Below, in pieces: positions 17,168 to 26,438 of a stretch of DNA of 64,000 nt (positions within the stretch are counted from its first letter, which is position 1; the number at the start of each line of letters is the position of its first letter). Location of the stretch: NCBI RefSeq assembly GCF_020483305.1, contig NZ_JACWAB010000005.1, positions 1-64,000 of the forward strand, given 5' to 3'. A program made the translations under genes and the position numbers. This stretch comes from Arthrobacter sp. UM1. GTDB taxonomy: Bacteria > Actinomycetota > Actinomycetes > Actinomycetales > Micrococcaceae. The notes beneath the pieces were generated by a model. That model made no database searches, was not told the DNA's origin, and saw only the letters and a list, made by a program, of their open reading frames with translations.

Positions 17168-18103
17168 ATGAAGGACAAGGACCTGACCGCCGGCAGCCTG
17201 TCTGTGAACTCGAAGAAGGAGAACCTGCGCGAGTTCATCGACAAGCTCTTCAACGAGGGCTACTCCGTCCGCGAGGGCCACACCAACGACCCCGACCTCA
17301 TCGACCCGATGGGCCGCGCCGTCGAGACCTGGCAGGAGGGCTACCCCTACGACGAGCGCCTCAGCCGGGACGAGTACGAGCTGGAGAAGTACTACCTCCA
17401 GATCGAGCTCCTCAAGTTCCAGTACTGGGTGGAGGACACCGGCCAGAAGCACATCATCGTCTTCGAGGGGCGCGACGCCGCGGGCAAGGGCGGCACCATC
17501 AAGCGCTTCACCGAGCACATGAACCCGCGCACCTCCCGCGTCGTCGCCCTCAGCAAGCCGAGCGACCGCGAACAGGGCCAGTGGTACTTCCAGCGGTACA
17601 TCGACCACTTCCCCACCTCGGGCGAGATGGTCCTCTTCGACCGCTCCTGGTACAACCGCGCCGGCGTCGAGCGCGTCATGGGCTTCTGCTCCGACGACGA
17701 GTACGAGCGCTTCATGAACCAGGTCCCGAGCTTCGAGAAGATGCTCGTCGAGTCCGGCATCCACCTGACCAAGTTCTGGTTCTCCGTGACGCAGAAGGAG
17801 CAGCGCACGCGCTTCGCGATCCGCCAGCTGGACCCGGTGCGCCAGTGGAAGCTCTCTCCCATGGACCTCGAGTCCCTCGACCGCTGGGACGCCTACGGCG
17901 AGGCCAAGGAGGAGATGTTCAAGCGGACGGACACCGACTGGGCGCCGTGGACCACGGTCAAGTCCAATGACAAGAAGCGCGGCCGCCTCAACGCCATGCG
18001 CTTCTTCCTCAACCAGTTCGACTACCCGGGCAAGGACGAGAAGGTCGTCTACCCCGCGGATCCGCTCATCGTGCAGCGCGGCCGGGAGGCCGTCGGCGAC
18101 TGA
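17168..18103 (+). CDS. ppk2: polyphosphate kinase 2
   Basis: 311 aa from ATG 17168, with GAGGGG upstream. Walker A is FEGRDAAGKGGTIKRF (about 99-114), the lid and Walker B region is VLFDRSWYNRAGVERVMGF (about 157-175), and LSPMDLESLDRWDAY completes the family signature. PPK2 moves phosphate between polyphosphate and nucleoside di- or triphosphates. A single kinase domain suggests class I. Direction and nucleotide preference cannot be read from the sequence. It is divergent from rpsF. Confidence 0.93.
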   Translation: MKDKDLTAGSLSVNSKKENLREFIDKLFNEGYSVREGHTNDPDLIDPMGRAVETWQEGYPYDERLSRDEYELEKYYLQIELLKFQYWVEDTGQKHIIVFEGRDAAGKGGTIKRFTEHMNPRTSRVVALSKPSDREQGQWYFQRYIDHFPTSGEMVLFDRSWYNRAGVERVMGFCSDDEYERFMNQVPSFEKMLVESGIHLTKFWFSVTQKEQRTRFAIRQLDPVRQWKLSPMDLESLDRWDAYGEAKEEMFKRTDTDWAPWTTVKSNDKKRGRLNAMRFFLNQFDYPGKDEKVVYPADPLIVQRGREAVGD

Positions 18104-18421
18104 CGCGGCGCCCGCCGCCGTCGCCGTCGTCCCCGCTTCCGCGCACCGCCGGGCCCACTCGCACCCCCGTCGCCGTGGTCCCTGCCGGGTCGTTCGCACC
18201 CGGTTCCGAGCGCTCCGTCCCAGGCTCCAGCCCGTTCGCACCCGGTTCCGCACACCGCAGCGAACCGCACCCGATTCTGCTCAAAATCCTGCTCGAAAAC
18301 GGGTGTATTCACCCAAAACCGGGTGCGATGGCGAAAACGGGTGTCTCAGCCGCCGCCCGGATCCACTCCACCCCGAGTCCGGGCGCGCCAGCAGCGGTCA
18401 GGAGCCCAGCCGCCGCCCGGC
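18104..18421. other. spacer after ppk2, carrying a short-repeat cluster
   Basis: No gene seen. About half of it is occupied by repeats described separately (18191-18345). Confidence 0.5.
18191..18345. repeat. cluster of short GC repeats of the ACCCG(G/T)TT type
   Basis: An 18-base unit, CGTTCGCACCCGGTTCCG, occurs exactly at 18191-18208 and 18233-18250. Related shorter copies follow: GCACCCGATTC near 18268, and inverted forms GAAAACGGGTG near 18295 and 18333 and AAAACCGGGTGCGA near 18315. Six related copies in 155 bases, in both orientations, suggest a small dispersed repeat family. Confidence 0.55.
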
Positions 18422-18643
18422 TCAGCGCTCCGTCATCGTGCCGGGCTCGCCCATCTGACGGCCGCGGCTCTCCTCGTCCTCCGGGACGTCGCCGGGCTGG
18501 CCGAGCTGCGGGTCCGACGTCGCCGGCTGCCCCATGCTCCCCGGCTCGCCGAACTGGCCCTTGCCGAGCCCCATGCCCATGCCGCTGCCGTGGGTGCCGC
18601 GGCCCTCGTCGTCGAGCGATGCGTGCTTCGGATCCTCTGCCAT
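18422..18643 (-). CDS. small Gly/Met-rich hypothetical protein
   Basis: 73 aa, with AGGAGG just upstream of the ATG. It is acidic at both ends, with a GMGMGLGKGQFGEPGSMGQP middle and no hydrophobic segment, so probably cytoplasmic and disordered. The strong ribosome site makes it likely real. No family recognised. Confidence 0.6.
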   Translation of the reverse strand: MAEDPKHASLDDEGRGTHGSGMGMGLGKGQFGEPGSMGQPATSDPQLGQPGDVPEDEESRGRQMGEPGTMTER

Positions 18644-19036
18644 GACTCCTCCTGTGACGGTCTGCCGATGACGGCCTGCCTGTCACGGTCCGGCCGCGCG
18701 GCCTCAACGCCGCACCGTCAGGCTAGACCACCCGGCATCCCGTGGCCAGACTCTCCTCCGGGGAACGACGACGACGGCGCCGTCGGCCACTCCGCAATGA
18801 GGGACGGAGCCTCGCGCTGCTCAGGGGAAGGGACGCGAGCTGCGCCAGGGGGTTTGCTCGGGGCTGTCCTCGGGAGTGGCGGGACCGCGAACCGTGCCCC
18901 ACCCCCTTGAATGGGAAAGCGGCCGGGCAGCCCCCGCAGGGACCGCCCGGCCGCTTCACCGTGAAGACGTGCTGGCCGGAGAGCGCCGAGACCGAGAGGA
19001 CTCAGCGCTTCACTGGCTCCGAAGAGCCGCGCCGGA
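18644..19036. other. spacer with a terminator, no gene seen
   Basis: It holds the promoter region of the 73-aa gene and the terminator of the leftward PGQ-repeat gene at 18917-18956. I see nothing else. Confidence 0.4.
18917..18956 (-). terminator. terminator of the PGQ-repeat gene
   Basis: A 12-bp perfect stem (18917-18928 with 18945-18956) with a 16-base loop, 80 bases after the stop of the leftward gene. Confidence 0.6.
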
Positions 19037-20680
19037 TCAGTAGATCTTCGCCTCCTTGACGCTGCCGTCCGCGGCGAGGACCACCGAGGCGATGACGCTG
19101 AGATCCTCGTCGTCGCTCGTGGGCTGGCCGTCGAGCTTGGCGTCGTAGTGGATCGAGCCGTCCTTCGTCGTGTCAACGCTGTAGCTGTTCGGCGTCGTGT
19201 CGTTCTTGATGGACAGCTGCGGCATCTTGCCGATGCTCACCTTGAGGTCCGTCAGCTTGCCCTCCGTGGAGTAGGCGTTGAACTTGCCGGAGCCGCAGGT
19301 CTTGGTGTCCTTGTCGGCGGCGCACTTCTTGAGCATGCCCTCGATCGTGGACTGGACCTTGGAACGGGCCTTCTCGCTGGACTTCACGGTGATGTCGCTC
19401 GTCTGCGAGTTGCCCTCGTCCGTGCCGTCGACCCACACGGTCTTCGTCACCTTGTTGGAGGTGAAGTACTCGTTGCTCACGCTGGAGAACTCGTAGTCGC
19501 CCGGAAGCAGATCGGAGACCGACGACGACGAGGAGGACTTGAGCGTGGTGCCGTTCATGATGAGCGGGAAGCCCTCCGGGCTGCCGTCGATGTTCGGGGC
19601 CGTCATGTAGGCCGACTTCGGAGAGACCTTCCACTCTCCGCCGACCTTGCGGACCGTGTACTCGGCGTCGAGGTCCTTGTTCTTCTGCTTGACCTTGCCG
19701 GTGACCTTGACGTAGTCGTCGCTGATCTTGTCCACCGAGGACTTCTCAAAGCTCTGCGGACGGTTCTTGGCCTGCGAGTAGACCTTGTCCGAGTACTGCG
19801 GCGCAGCCTTGTCGAAGCCCGACATCGAGGACGTGTCCATCTTGCTGATGGCGTCCTGGGCCTTGCCGTCCTTGAGGGCGTTGATGTAGTCGTTGACCGC
19901 GTTCTCGGCCTCGCCCTCGGGGCCGCTCGCCGCGGAGCCTCCGCCCTTGCCTCCCTTGATGGCCATCGGGATGAAGATGAGGAGGAGGATGAGCGCGAGG
20001 ATGCCGGCGCCGATGCCGATCCACAGGCCCGTCTTCTTCTTTCCGCCCTGCTGCCCGTTCATGCCCGTGGCGCCGAACGCGCCCGGCTGACCGGGGCGGC
20101 CCTGGCCGAACTGGCCGTTCTGCGGCTGGCCGGGCTGGCCCGGACGGCCCTGCTGCCCTGCCCCGAAGGCGCCGGCCTGACCTGGCTGGCCCGGGCGGCC
20201 GTTCTGCTGACCGGGGAAACCCTGCCCCGGCTGGCCGTGGCCCTGCTGACCGGGCTGGCCCGGGCGGCCCTGGCCGAACTGGCCGTTCTGCTGACCCGGG
20301 AAGCCCTGGCCCTGCTGCGGCTGACCCTGACCCGGCTGACCCGGGCGGCCGTTCTGCTGTCCGAACTGGCCCGGCTGGCCCGGCTGCTGGCCCTGGCCCG
20401 CGCCCGGCTGCCCGGGACGCGCGTTCTGGCCCGGCTGGCCGTACTGGCCCCAGCCGCCCTGCGGCTGGCCCTGCTGCGGCTGACCCGGGCGGCCGTTCTG
20501 CTGACCGGGGAAGCCCTGACCCTGACCCGGCTGGCCGGAACCCGGCTGACCCTGACCCGGCCCCTGCTGGCCGAACTGGCCCGGCTTGTTCTGGCCCTCG
20601 CCCGGAACGCCCTGCTGGCCGTTCGGCGGGGTCACACCGTCACCGTTGTCTCCGCTGCCCGGAAAATCCTTGTGTGCCAT
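19037..20680 (-). CDS. membrane protein with long PGQ-repeat cytoplasmic tail
   Basis: 547 aa; ATG 20680 has GGGGGA about six bases upstream, better spaced than the ATG two codons earlier. Residues about 20-205 are Pro/Gly/Gln repeats ([18 protein letters not shown]). One membrane helix follows (about 213-235, [18 protein letters not shown]), then an outside domain of about 300 residues that starts with a DUF4878-like part ([20 protein letters not shown]) and includes a [13 protein letters not shown] strand pair. The single helix without a signal peptide suggests the repeats stay inside. I do not know its function; a stress or envelope role is a guess. Confidence 0.75.
   Translation of the reverse strand: MAHKDFPGSGDNGDGVTPPNGQQGVPGEGQNKPGQFGQQGPGQGQPGSGQPGQGQGFPGQQNGRPGQPQQGQPQGGWGQYGQPGQNARPGQPGAGQGQQPGQPGQFGQQNGRPGQPGQGQPQQGQGFPGQQNGQFGQGRPGQPGQQGHGQPGQGFPGQQNGRPGQPGQAGAFGAGQQGRPGQPGQPQNGQFGQGRPGQPGAFGATGMNGQQGGKKKTGLWIGIGAGILALILLLIFIPMAIKGGKGGGSAASGPEGEAENAVNDYINALKDGKAQDAISKMDTSSMSGFDKAAPQYSDKVYSQAKNRPQSFEKSSVDKISDDYVKVTGKVKQKNKDLDAEYTVRKVGGEWKVSPKSAYMTAPNIDGSPEGFPLIMNGTTLKSSSSSSVSDLLPGDYEFSSVSNEYFTSNKVTKTVWVDGTDEGNSQTSDITVKSSEKARSKVQSTIEGMLKKCAADKDTKTCGSGKFNAYSTEGKLTDLKVSIGKMPQLSIKNDTTPNSYSVDTTKDGSIHYDAKLDGQPTSDDEDLSVIASVVLAADGSVKEAKIY
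20050..20640 (-). repeat. in-gene PGQ codon repeats
   Basis: Dense imperfect repeats encoding [12 protein letters not shown] and QFGQ units, giving long runs of CCGGGCCAG-like triplets. Such tracts can change length by slippage, so copy number may vary between strains. Confidence 0.8.
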
Positions 20681-20751
20681 CCTCATTCCCCCTGCCCCGC
20701 CACTGGTGTGGCCGATCTCTCACACGGTACTCAGACGACACTTAGGTTAGC

Positions 20752-22125
20752 TCAGGAAAGTGGCCGCCTGAAAAACTCTTTCACCATGTGAAGCAATTGC
20801 CAGAGGTCGTCCACAGCGGCCATTTCCCGAGCCGAGTGCATGGACAGCAGGGGAACGCCGACGTCCACGGTGCGAATGCCGAGCCGCGTCGCCGTGATCG
20901 GACCGATCGTGCTGCCGCACGGAATCGTGTTGTTGGAGACGAACTCCTGGTACGAGACACCGGCCTTCTGCGCCAGGTCCGCCACCTTCGCCGCGCCCTG
21001 CGCGTCCGTCGCGTAGCGCTGGTCCGCGTTGATCTTGAGGAGCGGCCCTCGCCCGAGCAGGGGCCGCACCGCCGGATCGTGGTGTCCGGGGTAGTTCGGG
21101 TGCACCGCGTGGCCCGCGTCCGAGGACAGGTGCCACGAGCGCGCCGTCGCCCGCGAGAACTCGGGCCCGCGCTCGCCGATGATCCGCACCAGAACGTCTT
21201 CGAGGAACGGACCGCCCGCGCCGGAGCGCGTCGAGGAGCCCACCTCCTCGTGGTCGAACGCCGCGAGCATCGGCACCCGGCCGACCCGCGCTCCTCCCCG
21301 GGAGCCCTCCTCCGCGGCGGCCGCAAGCGCGACGACGCCCGCGTGCACGCTTGAGAGGTTGTCCAGCCGGCCGGAGGCGAGCAGCTCCTCGGAGACGCCG
21401 AAGAGACGCGGACGCTGTCCGTCCGCGAAGGTCAGGTCATAGCCGCCCACCTCGGCGGGGTCCACGTCCGCGCGCTCGGCGAGCAGTCCGAGCAGGTCGG
21501 CGTCGTCGGCCGCCCCGAGGCCCCAGACCGGCTGGGTGTGCTGCTGCCGGTCCAGCCTGACGCCCTCGGCGTTGACGCCGCGGTCGAGGTGGATGGCGAG
21601 CTGGGGGATGCGGAAGAGCGGCTCGGTGGCCACGAGGTGCTCGCTGCCGTCGCGGAGCACGAGCCGCCCGGCGAGGCGCAGCTCGCGGTCCAGCCACGAG
21701 TTGAGCAGCGGCCCGCCGTAGACCTCCACGGCGGCCTGGAGGACGTTGGCGGAGCCGGTCGTGGACTGCGGCTTGAGCTTGAACCCGGGGGAATCGGTGT
21801 GGGCGCCGAGGATGTCGAACGCCTCGGCCCCGCCCTCCGGCTGGATCCACGCGATGAGGGCCCCGTCCCGGACCACGAGCTTCGGGCCAGGCGTCAGCTC
21901 CCAGGCGTCCTCCTCGCGCAGCCGCTCGAAGCCGGCGGCCTCGAGTCGCTCGGCCGCCGCGGCGGCCGCATGGAAGCTGGACGGCGAGTCCGCCGCGAAG
22001 TCCCCGAGGTCCAGCGCATGCCGCTGCTCGGGACTGAGACCCTCGGAGGTGAGATCGCGGCTCGGGCCACCAGACTGGCCGCTGCTCCGCTTCTGTGAAA
22101 GACCGGCTTCAGAACTCTGGCTCAT
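20752..22125 (-). CDS. apeB: M18 family aminopeptidase
   Basis: 457 aa, standard for M18 metallopeptidases. GAHTDSPGFKLKP carries the zinc-binding H-x-D, DHEEVGSST the catalytic and metal Glu pair, and the C-terminal metal His lies in MHSAREM. It removes N-terminal residues, often acidic ones, from peptides and works in the cytoplasm as a large assembly. Its ATG overlaps the upstream regulator stop as ATGA, so it is the last gene of the ABC/two-component operon running leftward from 26287. Confidence 0.93.
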   Translation of the reverse strand: MSQSSEAGLSQKRSSGQSGGPSRDLTSEGLSPEQRHALDLGDFAADSPSSFHAAAAAAERLEAAGFERLREEDAWELTPGPKLVVRDGALIAWIQPEGGAEAFDILGAHTDSPGFKLKPQSTTGSANVLQAAVEVYGGPLLNSWLDRELRLAGRLVLRDGSEHLVATEPLFRIPQLAIHLDRGVNAEGVRLDRQQHTQPVWGLGAADDADLLGLLAERADVDPAEVGGYDLTFADGQRPRLFGVSEELLASGRLDNLSSVHAGVVALAAAAEEGSRGGARVGRVPMLAAFDHEEVGSSTRSGAGGPFLEDVLVRIIGERGPEFSRATARSWHLSSDAGHAVHPNYPGHHDPAVRPLLGRGPLLKINADQRYATDAQGAAKVADLAQKAGVSYQEFVSNNTIPCGSTIGPITATRLGIRTVDVGVPLLSMHSAREMAAVDDLWQLLHMVKEFFRRPLS

Positions 22126-22853
22126 GGCTCCATCCTAGGCTCGCCCTGTCCGGGCGTCACGAGGCCGTGCTCGTAGGCGAAGATGACGGCGTGCACCCGG
22201 TCCCGCAGCCCCAGCTTGGAGAGCACGCGTCCCACGTGCGTCTTCACGGTGGCCTCGGACACGAACAGCTGCCTCGCGATCTCGGCGTTCGAGCATCCGG
22301 AGGCGATCGCCTGGAGCACCTCCGCCTCCCGCCGGGTCAGGTCCTCGAGCAGCGCCGGGTCCCGCTCCGGCGCGGCGCCCGCGTCCCCCGGCTTCCGCAC
22401 GAACTCCTCGAGCAGGCGCGCGGTGACCCGGGGCGCGACGACGGACTCCCCGCCCGCCACCACCCGGACCGCCCGGACGAGCTCCTCGGGGTCCACGTCT
22501 TTGAGGAGGAACGCGGACGCGCCCGCCTGGAGGCCCTCGAAGGCGTACTCGTCCAGGTCGAAGGTCGTGAGGATGATGACGTGCACGCCCGGCAGGTCCT
22601 CGCAGATCCGCCGCGTGGCCTCGATCCCGTCCATGGCCGGCATGCGGACGTCCATGAGCACGACGTCCGGCCGCAGCTGGGCCGCCATGGCCACGCCCTC
22701 GACGCCGTCGGACGCCTCGCCGACCACCTCCATCTCGTCCTCGCCCTCGAGGATGAGCCGGAAGCCGTAGCGCAGCAGGGGTTGGTCGTCCACGAGCATC
22801 ACCCGCGTGGGCGCACCGCTCGCCTTCGCCTCGGGTGCGGTCTGCTCTTCCAT
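22122..22853 (-). CDS. NarL/LuxR-type response regulator
   Basis: 243 aa from ATG 22853 (MEEQTAPEA); the longer frame to 23084 runs into the kinase gene. The receiver has VMLVDDQPLLRYG, the phospho-acceptor in VVLMDVRMPAMDG, and TTFDLDEY with LLKD. The LuxR helix-turn-helix is TRREAEVLQAIASGCSNAEI and SEATVKTHVGRVLSKLGLRDR. It pairs with the adjacent kinase and likely controls the ABC transporter genes in the same operon. Confidence 0.93.
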   Translation of the reverse strand: MEEQTAPEAKASGAPTRVMLVDDQPLLRYGFRLILEGEDEMEVVGEASDGVEGVAMAAQLRPDVVLMDVRMPAMDGIEATRRICEDLPGVHVIILTTFDLDEYAFEGLQAGASAFLLKDVDPEELVRAVRVVAGGESVVAPRVTARLLEEFVRKPGDAGAAPERDPALLEDLTRREAEVLQAIASGCSNAEIARQLFVSEATVKTHVGRVLSKLGLRDRVHAVIFAYEHGLVTPGQGEPRMEP

Positions 22854-22926
22854 GCCGGGTTTCCCTTCTGCTCGTCTCGCCGTCGTCGTCCCCGGACGCC
22901 CCGCCGGGTGTCCGCGCGGACGCGGC

Positions 22927-24276
22927 TCAGGCCTTCCTGCCGCCGCGGGACGCATCCACAGGCAGGACGGCTTCCACGAGCCATCCGCCCTGCGGGCACG
23001 GGCCCGCCGTGAGCGTGCCGCCGAACGCCTCGGCGCGCGTGACCAGGCCCTGGAGCCCGTTGCCGGTGCCGGGGATGGCCGCACCGGGCGCGTGGGGCGG
23101 ACTCGCAGCGCCGGAGACTGCGGGGCGCCGCCGCCCCGATGCCGTCTCCTGCCCGCTCAGACCATTGTCCCGGACGGAGACCCGAACCTCCCGCAGGTCC
23201 GCGGAGATGAGCACCTCCACCGAGCTCGCGCTGCGCGCGTACCGCAGCACGTTGGTCAAGGACTCCTGCACGATCCGGTAGACCGTCTGCGCCATCGCGG
23301 GATCGGAGGGAAGCCGCCGGCCCTCCTCCGTGAGGACCACCGGAACGCCGGCGCGCCTGAACCCCTCGACAAGCTCTCGGACGGCCTCCTTCGCCGCGAG
23401 CGGCGAGCGCGGAGCCTCCTCCTCGCCGCTCGACTTCAGGATGCCGAGCACGCGGCGCATGTCCGCGAGCGCCGCACGCCCCGTCGTCGAGACCTCGGAC
23501 ATGACCTCGGAGCCGCGCTCGGGGTTCTTGCGGTTGACCACCCTGGCCCCGTCCGCGAGCGCGATCATGACGGTGAGGGAGTGCGCGACGACGTCGTGCA
23601 TCTCCCGCGCGATCCGGGCCCTCTCCTCAAGCTGGGCCCGTGCGTTGTGGGCCTCCGCCCAGGCTTCGAGGTCCAGCTGGTGGAGGCGGTCACGGCGGAC
23701 GGAGAGGCCCAGGATGATGCAGATGACGTAGACCGCCACGGTGAGGATGGCCGTCACGATCATGAGGGAGGGAAAGTCTCGCGGCAGCGAGCGCCCCGGG
23801 AGCATGACCAGGCCCGAGCCCAGCACAAGCGTGACGGCCACCGCGCCGAGAGTCCACGTGGTCCGGGGCCGCTTCCACTTGGCCACGGAGTACATGGCCA
23901 CGAGCCCCGAGAAGGTGCCGGTCAGGTTCTCGCCGGGGCTCAGGAACTCGGTGTAGAGGACCAGCGAGCAGTCGATGGCGAGGATCGTGACGAAGATCCC
24001 GAGCGGAAACCGGTTCCGCCAGACGATGAGGAGGATCTGGAACGCCTCGAGCCCGAGGACGAGCAGCCACGGCCAGCCGCGCGGCTGGGTGGCGCTGACG
24101 TAGTCGAGGAAGGCGAAAAGGCCGCTCTGGAGGATGAGGAGGCCGAGCAGCACCGCGGTCCGGGCCGCGGGCCGCTCGACGAAGAACCGGGCAACGGGAT
24201 TGCGCCGCCGGTTGATGAGCTCGCGCAGGGGGGTCTCCGGAGAGACCCCCCTGCGCGGCTCGGGAGTGCGGGACAT
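22927..24276 (-). CDS. sensor histidine kinase (HisKA_3 type)
   Basis: 449 aa from ATG 24276 (MSRTPEPRRG), with AAAGGA upstream. It has five or six membrane segments (about 37-205) and no large outside domain. The H-box is IAREMHDVVAHSLTVMIALA and the C-terminal ATPase domain contains SLTNVLRYA and GNGLQGLVTRAEAFGG. A Pro/Ala-rich insertion of about 30 residues lies between the DNG motif and the last G-box. This is the intramembrane-sensing type typical of cell-envelope or antibiotic stress systems next to ABC transporters. It starts eight bases after the permease stop. Confidence 0.92.
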   Translation of the reverse strand: MSRTPEPRRGVSPETPLRELINRRRNPVARFFVERPAARTAVLLGLLILQSGLFAFLDYVSATQPRGWPWLLVLGLEAFQILLIVWRNRFPLGIFVTILAIDCSLVLYTEFLSPGENLTGTFSGLVAMYSVAKWKRPRTTWTLGAVAVTLVLGSGLVMLPGRSLPRDFPSLMIVTAILTVAVYVICIILGLSVRRDRLHQLDLEAWAEAHNARAQLEERARIAREMHDVVAHSLTVMIALADGARVVNRKNPERGSEVMSEVSTTGRAALADMRRVLGILKSSGEEEAPRSPLAAKEAVRELVEGFRRAGVPVVLTEEGRRLPSDPAMAQTVYRIVQESLTNVLRYARSASSVEVLISADLREVRVSVRDNGLSGQETASGRRRPAVSGAASPPHAPGAAIPGTGNGLQGLVTRAEAFGGTLTAGPCPQGGWLVEAVLPVDASRGGRKA

Positions 24277-24284
24277 CCCGTCCT

Positions 24285-25346
24285 TTAGACGTCGCGCTTC
24301 TTGGCGACGAGGAGGCCCGCGAGGAACACGACGAAGGACTCGATGCAGAGCCACATCGCGGCGATGTTCCAGGAGATATCCTTGGGACCGCCGTCTCCGC
24401 CCGGGGTGTCCAGTCCAATGGAGGAGTCTTCCACCGCACCCATGATGTTGCCGAGCCTGTTCGGCAGGAAGCGGGCGGCGTCGGCCACCCAGTCCAGCTG
24501 TCCGGCCATGAGCGCGACAATCGGCAGCGCGAAGAGAATGCCGATGATGGTGCAGATGCCGCCCGCGGAGTTCCGCAGAAGCAGGCCGAGCCCGAAGCCC
24601 ATGATGACGATGAGCATGACGTACACCGTGTTCATGAGGATCACGCGCATGACATTGCCCTCGCCGAGACCGTAGTGGAGCCGCGGATCGAGGAGAGCCT
24701 GCCCCACGAGATAGGAGACGAGCATCGCGGCAAAAGCGACCGCGCCCGCAAGAATCGTGGCGACGAGCAGCTTGGCCACAATGGCGCCGATGCGCTTCGG
24801 CGCCGCCGTCATGGTCGACCGGATCATGCCGGTGCCGTACTCGCCGGCGATGACGACGACGGAGAACGCCGCGAAGATGAGGATGCTGAAGAAGATGCCC
24901 CTCATCGGCACGCTGTAGGCGATTTCCTTGACGGACTGGATCAGCTCGGCCTGATTCGCCGAGGGAAGCTTGTCCAGGCCTTTCTCCTGAAGGATCTTGA
25001 CACTTTCATTGGGGACGAAAGCGAACAGCGCCGCCATGCCGACGGTCAGCACGAACGCGATGCCGAGCAGCCAGTACGTGCTCGCGAGCGAGAAGATCTT
25101 GATGACCTCACTGCGGACCAGCTTGAAGAAGCCGACCTTGTGGTCTGCGTACTTCGACCGGAACTCGCGGACGCCACCCTCTCGCGCGTGGCTTTCGCGG
25201 CCGGCAGGGCGGTTCTCCACTGCAGTGGCGCCGGCCGGCTCAGGGGCCGCTGCGCCGTGAGTGGTGTGAGCGGCCCGGCGCGGCTCGGCCTCGTGGCCTC
25301 GGCCGCCCGGGGTGCTGCCCTGGGGAGGAGTCATGGAGTGCGACAT
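24285..25346 (-). CDS. ABC-2 type transporter permease
   Basis: 353 aa. A hydrophilic N-terminus of about 75 residues (rich in Gly, Ala, His, Arg) precedes six membrane helices with the usual large loop after helix 1 (FVPNESVKILQEKGLDKLPS). GEYGTGMIRSTMTAAPKR is the cytoplasmic motif of the ABC-2 permease branch. It forms the transporter with the ATPase encoded immediately upstream, two bases away. Confidence 0.88.
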   Translation of the reverse strand: MSHSMTPPQGSTPGGRGHEAEPRRAAHTTHGAAAPEPAGATAVENRPAGRESHAREGGVREFRSKYADHKVGFFKLVRSEVIKIFSLASTYWLLGIAFVLTVGMAALFAFVPNESVKILQEKGLDKLPSANQAELIQSVKEIAYSVPMRGIFFSILIFAAFSVVVIAGEYGTGMIRSTMTAAPKRIGAIVAKLLVATILAGAVAFAAMLVSYLVGQALLDPRLHYGLGEGNVMRVILMNTVYVMLIVIMGFGLGLLLRNSAGGICTIIGILFALPIVALMAGQLDWVADAARFLPNRLGNIMGAVEDSSIGLDTPGGDGGPKDISWNIAAMWLCIESFVVFLAGLLVAKKRDV

Positions 25347-25348
25347 GG

Positions 25349-26287
25349 TTACTTGGCCTCCTGCGCGCCGTGGATCATGTTCGGATTGCCGGACTGGTAC
25401 TCGACGGTGTTCTGGGTGAGGCGCATGTAGGCCTCCTCGAGGGAGAGCTCGCGCGGCGTCAGCTCGTAGACGAAGACGCGGCTGTCGAAGGCCGCCCGGG
25501 CGACCTCGTGCCCCGTCACGCCGGCCACCTCGACCGTGTTGTGGTCAAGCTGCTTGATCTGTGCCCGGCTGCCCGCGAGGGCCTGGGAGAGCGCCTCGAC
25601 GTCGTCGGTGCGGACGAGCGTGCGGACCTCGCCCTGCCCGGAGATGATCTCGTTGATCGGGCCCTTGGCGATGATCTCGCCGCGGCCGATGATGACGAGG
25701 TCGTCCGCAGTCTGCGCCATCTCCGACATGAGGTGGGAGCTGAGGAACACCGTGCGGCCCTCGGAGGCGAGGAAGCGGCAGAGGTTGCGGACCCACGTGA
25801 CGCCCTCGGGGTCGAGGCCGTTGACGGGCTCGTCGAAGATGAGCGTCTTCGGGTCGCCGAGCAGTGCGGAGGCGATGCCGAGGCGCTGCCCCATGCCCAG
25901 CGAGAATCCGCCGACCTTGCGCTTGGCCACGCGGTCCAGGCCGGTCATGGAGATGACCTCGTCCACGCGGGAGTTCGGGATGCCGTGCGTCGCGGCCATG
26001 GCGCGGAGGTGGTTCCGCGCGCTGCGGCCCGTGTGGACGGCCTTCGCGTCGAGGAGCGCGCCCACGGTGGAGAGCGGGGAGGCGCTGTGGGTGTAGGGCT
26101 TGCCGTCGACGAGCGTGCGGCCCTCCGAGGGGGCGTCGAGCCCCAGGATCATGCGCATCGTGGTCGACTTGCCGGCGCCGTTCGGGCCGAGGAAGCCCGT
26201 GACGCGGCCGGGACGGGCCTCGAAGCTGGCGTTGTTCACCGCCAGCTTCGAGCCGTACCTCTTGGAGAGGTTCTCTACCTGGATCAT
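25349..26287 (-). CDS. ABC transporter ATP-binding protein (BcrA/DrrA type)
   Basis: 312 aa from ATG 26287, preceded by AGGGG. Walker A is GPNGAGKST (about 35-43), the signature SLGMGQR, and Walker B TLIFDEPVNGLDPEG. The extended C-terminus after the H-loop (FLSSHLMSEM) is typical of DrrA/BcrA exporters of drugs or peptides. First gene of a five-gene leftward operon: ATPase, permease, kinase, regulator, apeB. Confidence 0.93.
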   Translation of the reverse strand: MIQVENLSKRYGSKLAVNNASFEARPGRVTGFLGPNGAGKSTTMRMILGLDAPSEGRTLVDGKPYTHSASPLSTVGALLDAKAVHTGRSARNHLRAMAATHGIPNSRVDEVISMTGLDRVAKRKVGGFSLGMGQRLGIASALLGDPKTLIFDEPVNGLDPEGVTWVRNLCRFLASEGRTVFLSSHLMSEMAQTADDLVIIGRGEIIAKGPINEIISGQGEVRTLVRTDDVEALSQALAGSRAQIKQLDHNTVEVAGVTGHEVARAAFDSRVFVYELTPRELSLEEAYMRLTQNTVEYQSGNPNMIHGAQEAK

Positions 26288-26401
26288 GGTTCCCCTGTCC
26301 TTGCGTGGGTTGCGGATCGGGATGGTGCTTTCAGTCTAGGAAGGCGAGGAAACGCGTGCGATCGCCCGAGGGGCGGATATTTGCGGCTCTGCCTCGAGCC
26401 C

Positions 26402-26423
26402 GGGTCATCCTCAGGGATGACCC
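26402..26423 (-). terminator. terminator of the MFS gene
   Basis: A 9-bp perfect stem (26402-26410 with 26415-26423) with the loop TCAG, 15 bases beyond the leftward MFS stop and upstream of the next operon's promoter. Confidence 0.7.
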
Positions 26424-26438
26424 AGGGGCGCGCCGGCG

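Noticed and set aside
20742-20760. Possible DtxR/IdeR iron box (TTAGGTTAGCTCAGG)
   Set aside because: Only the left half-site matches the palindrome; the right half does not, and it overlaps the end of apeB.
22807-24288. 493-aa plus-strand frame opposite the kinase and regulator
   Set aside because: Shadow of genuine minus-strand genes with clear domains.
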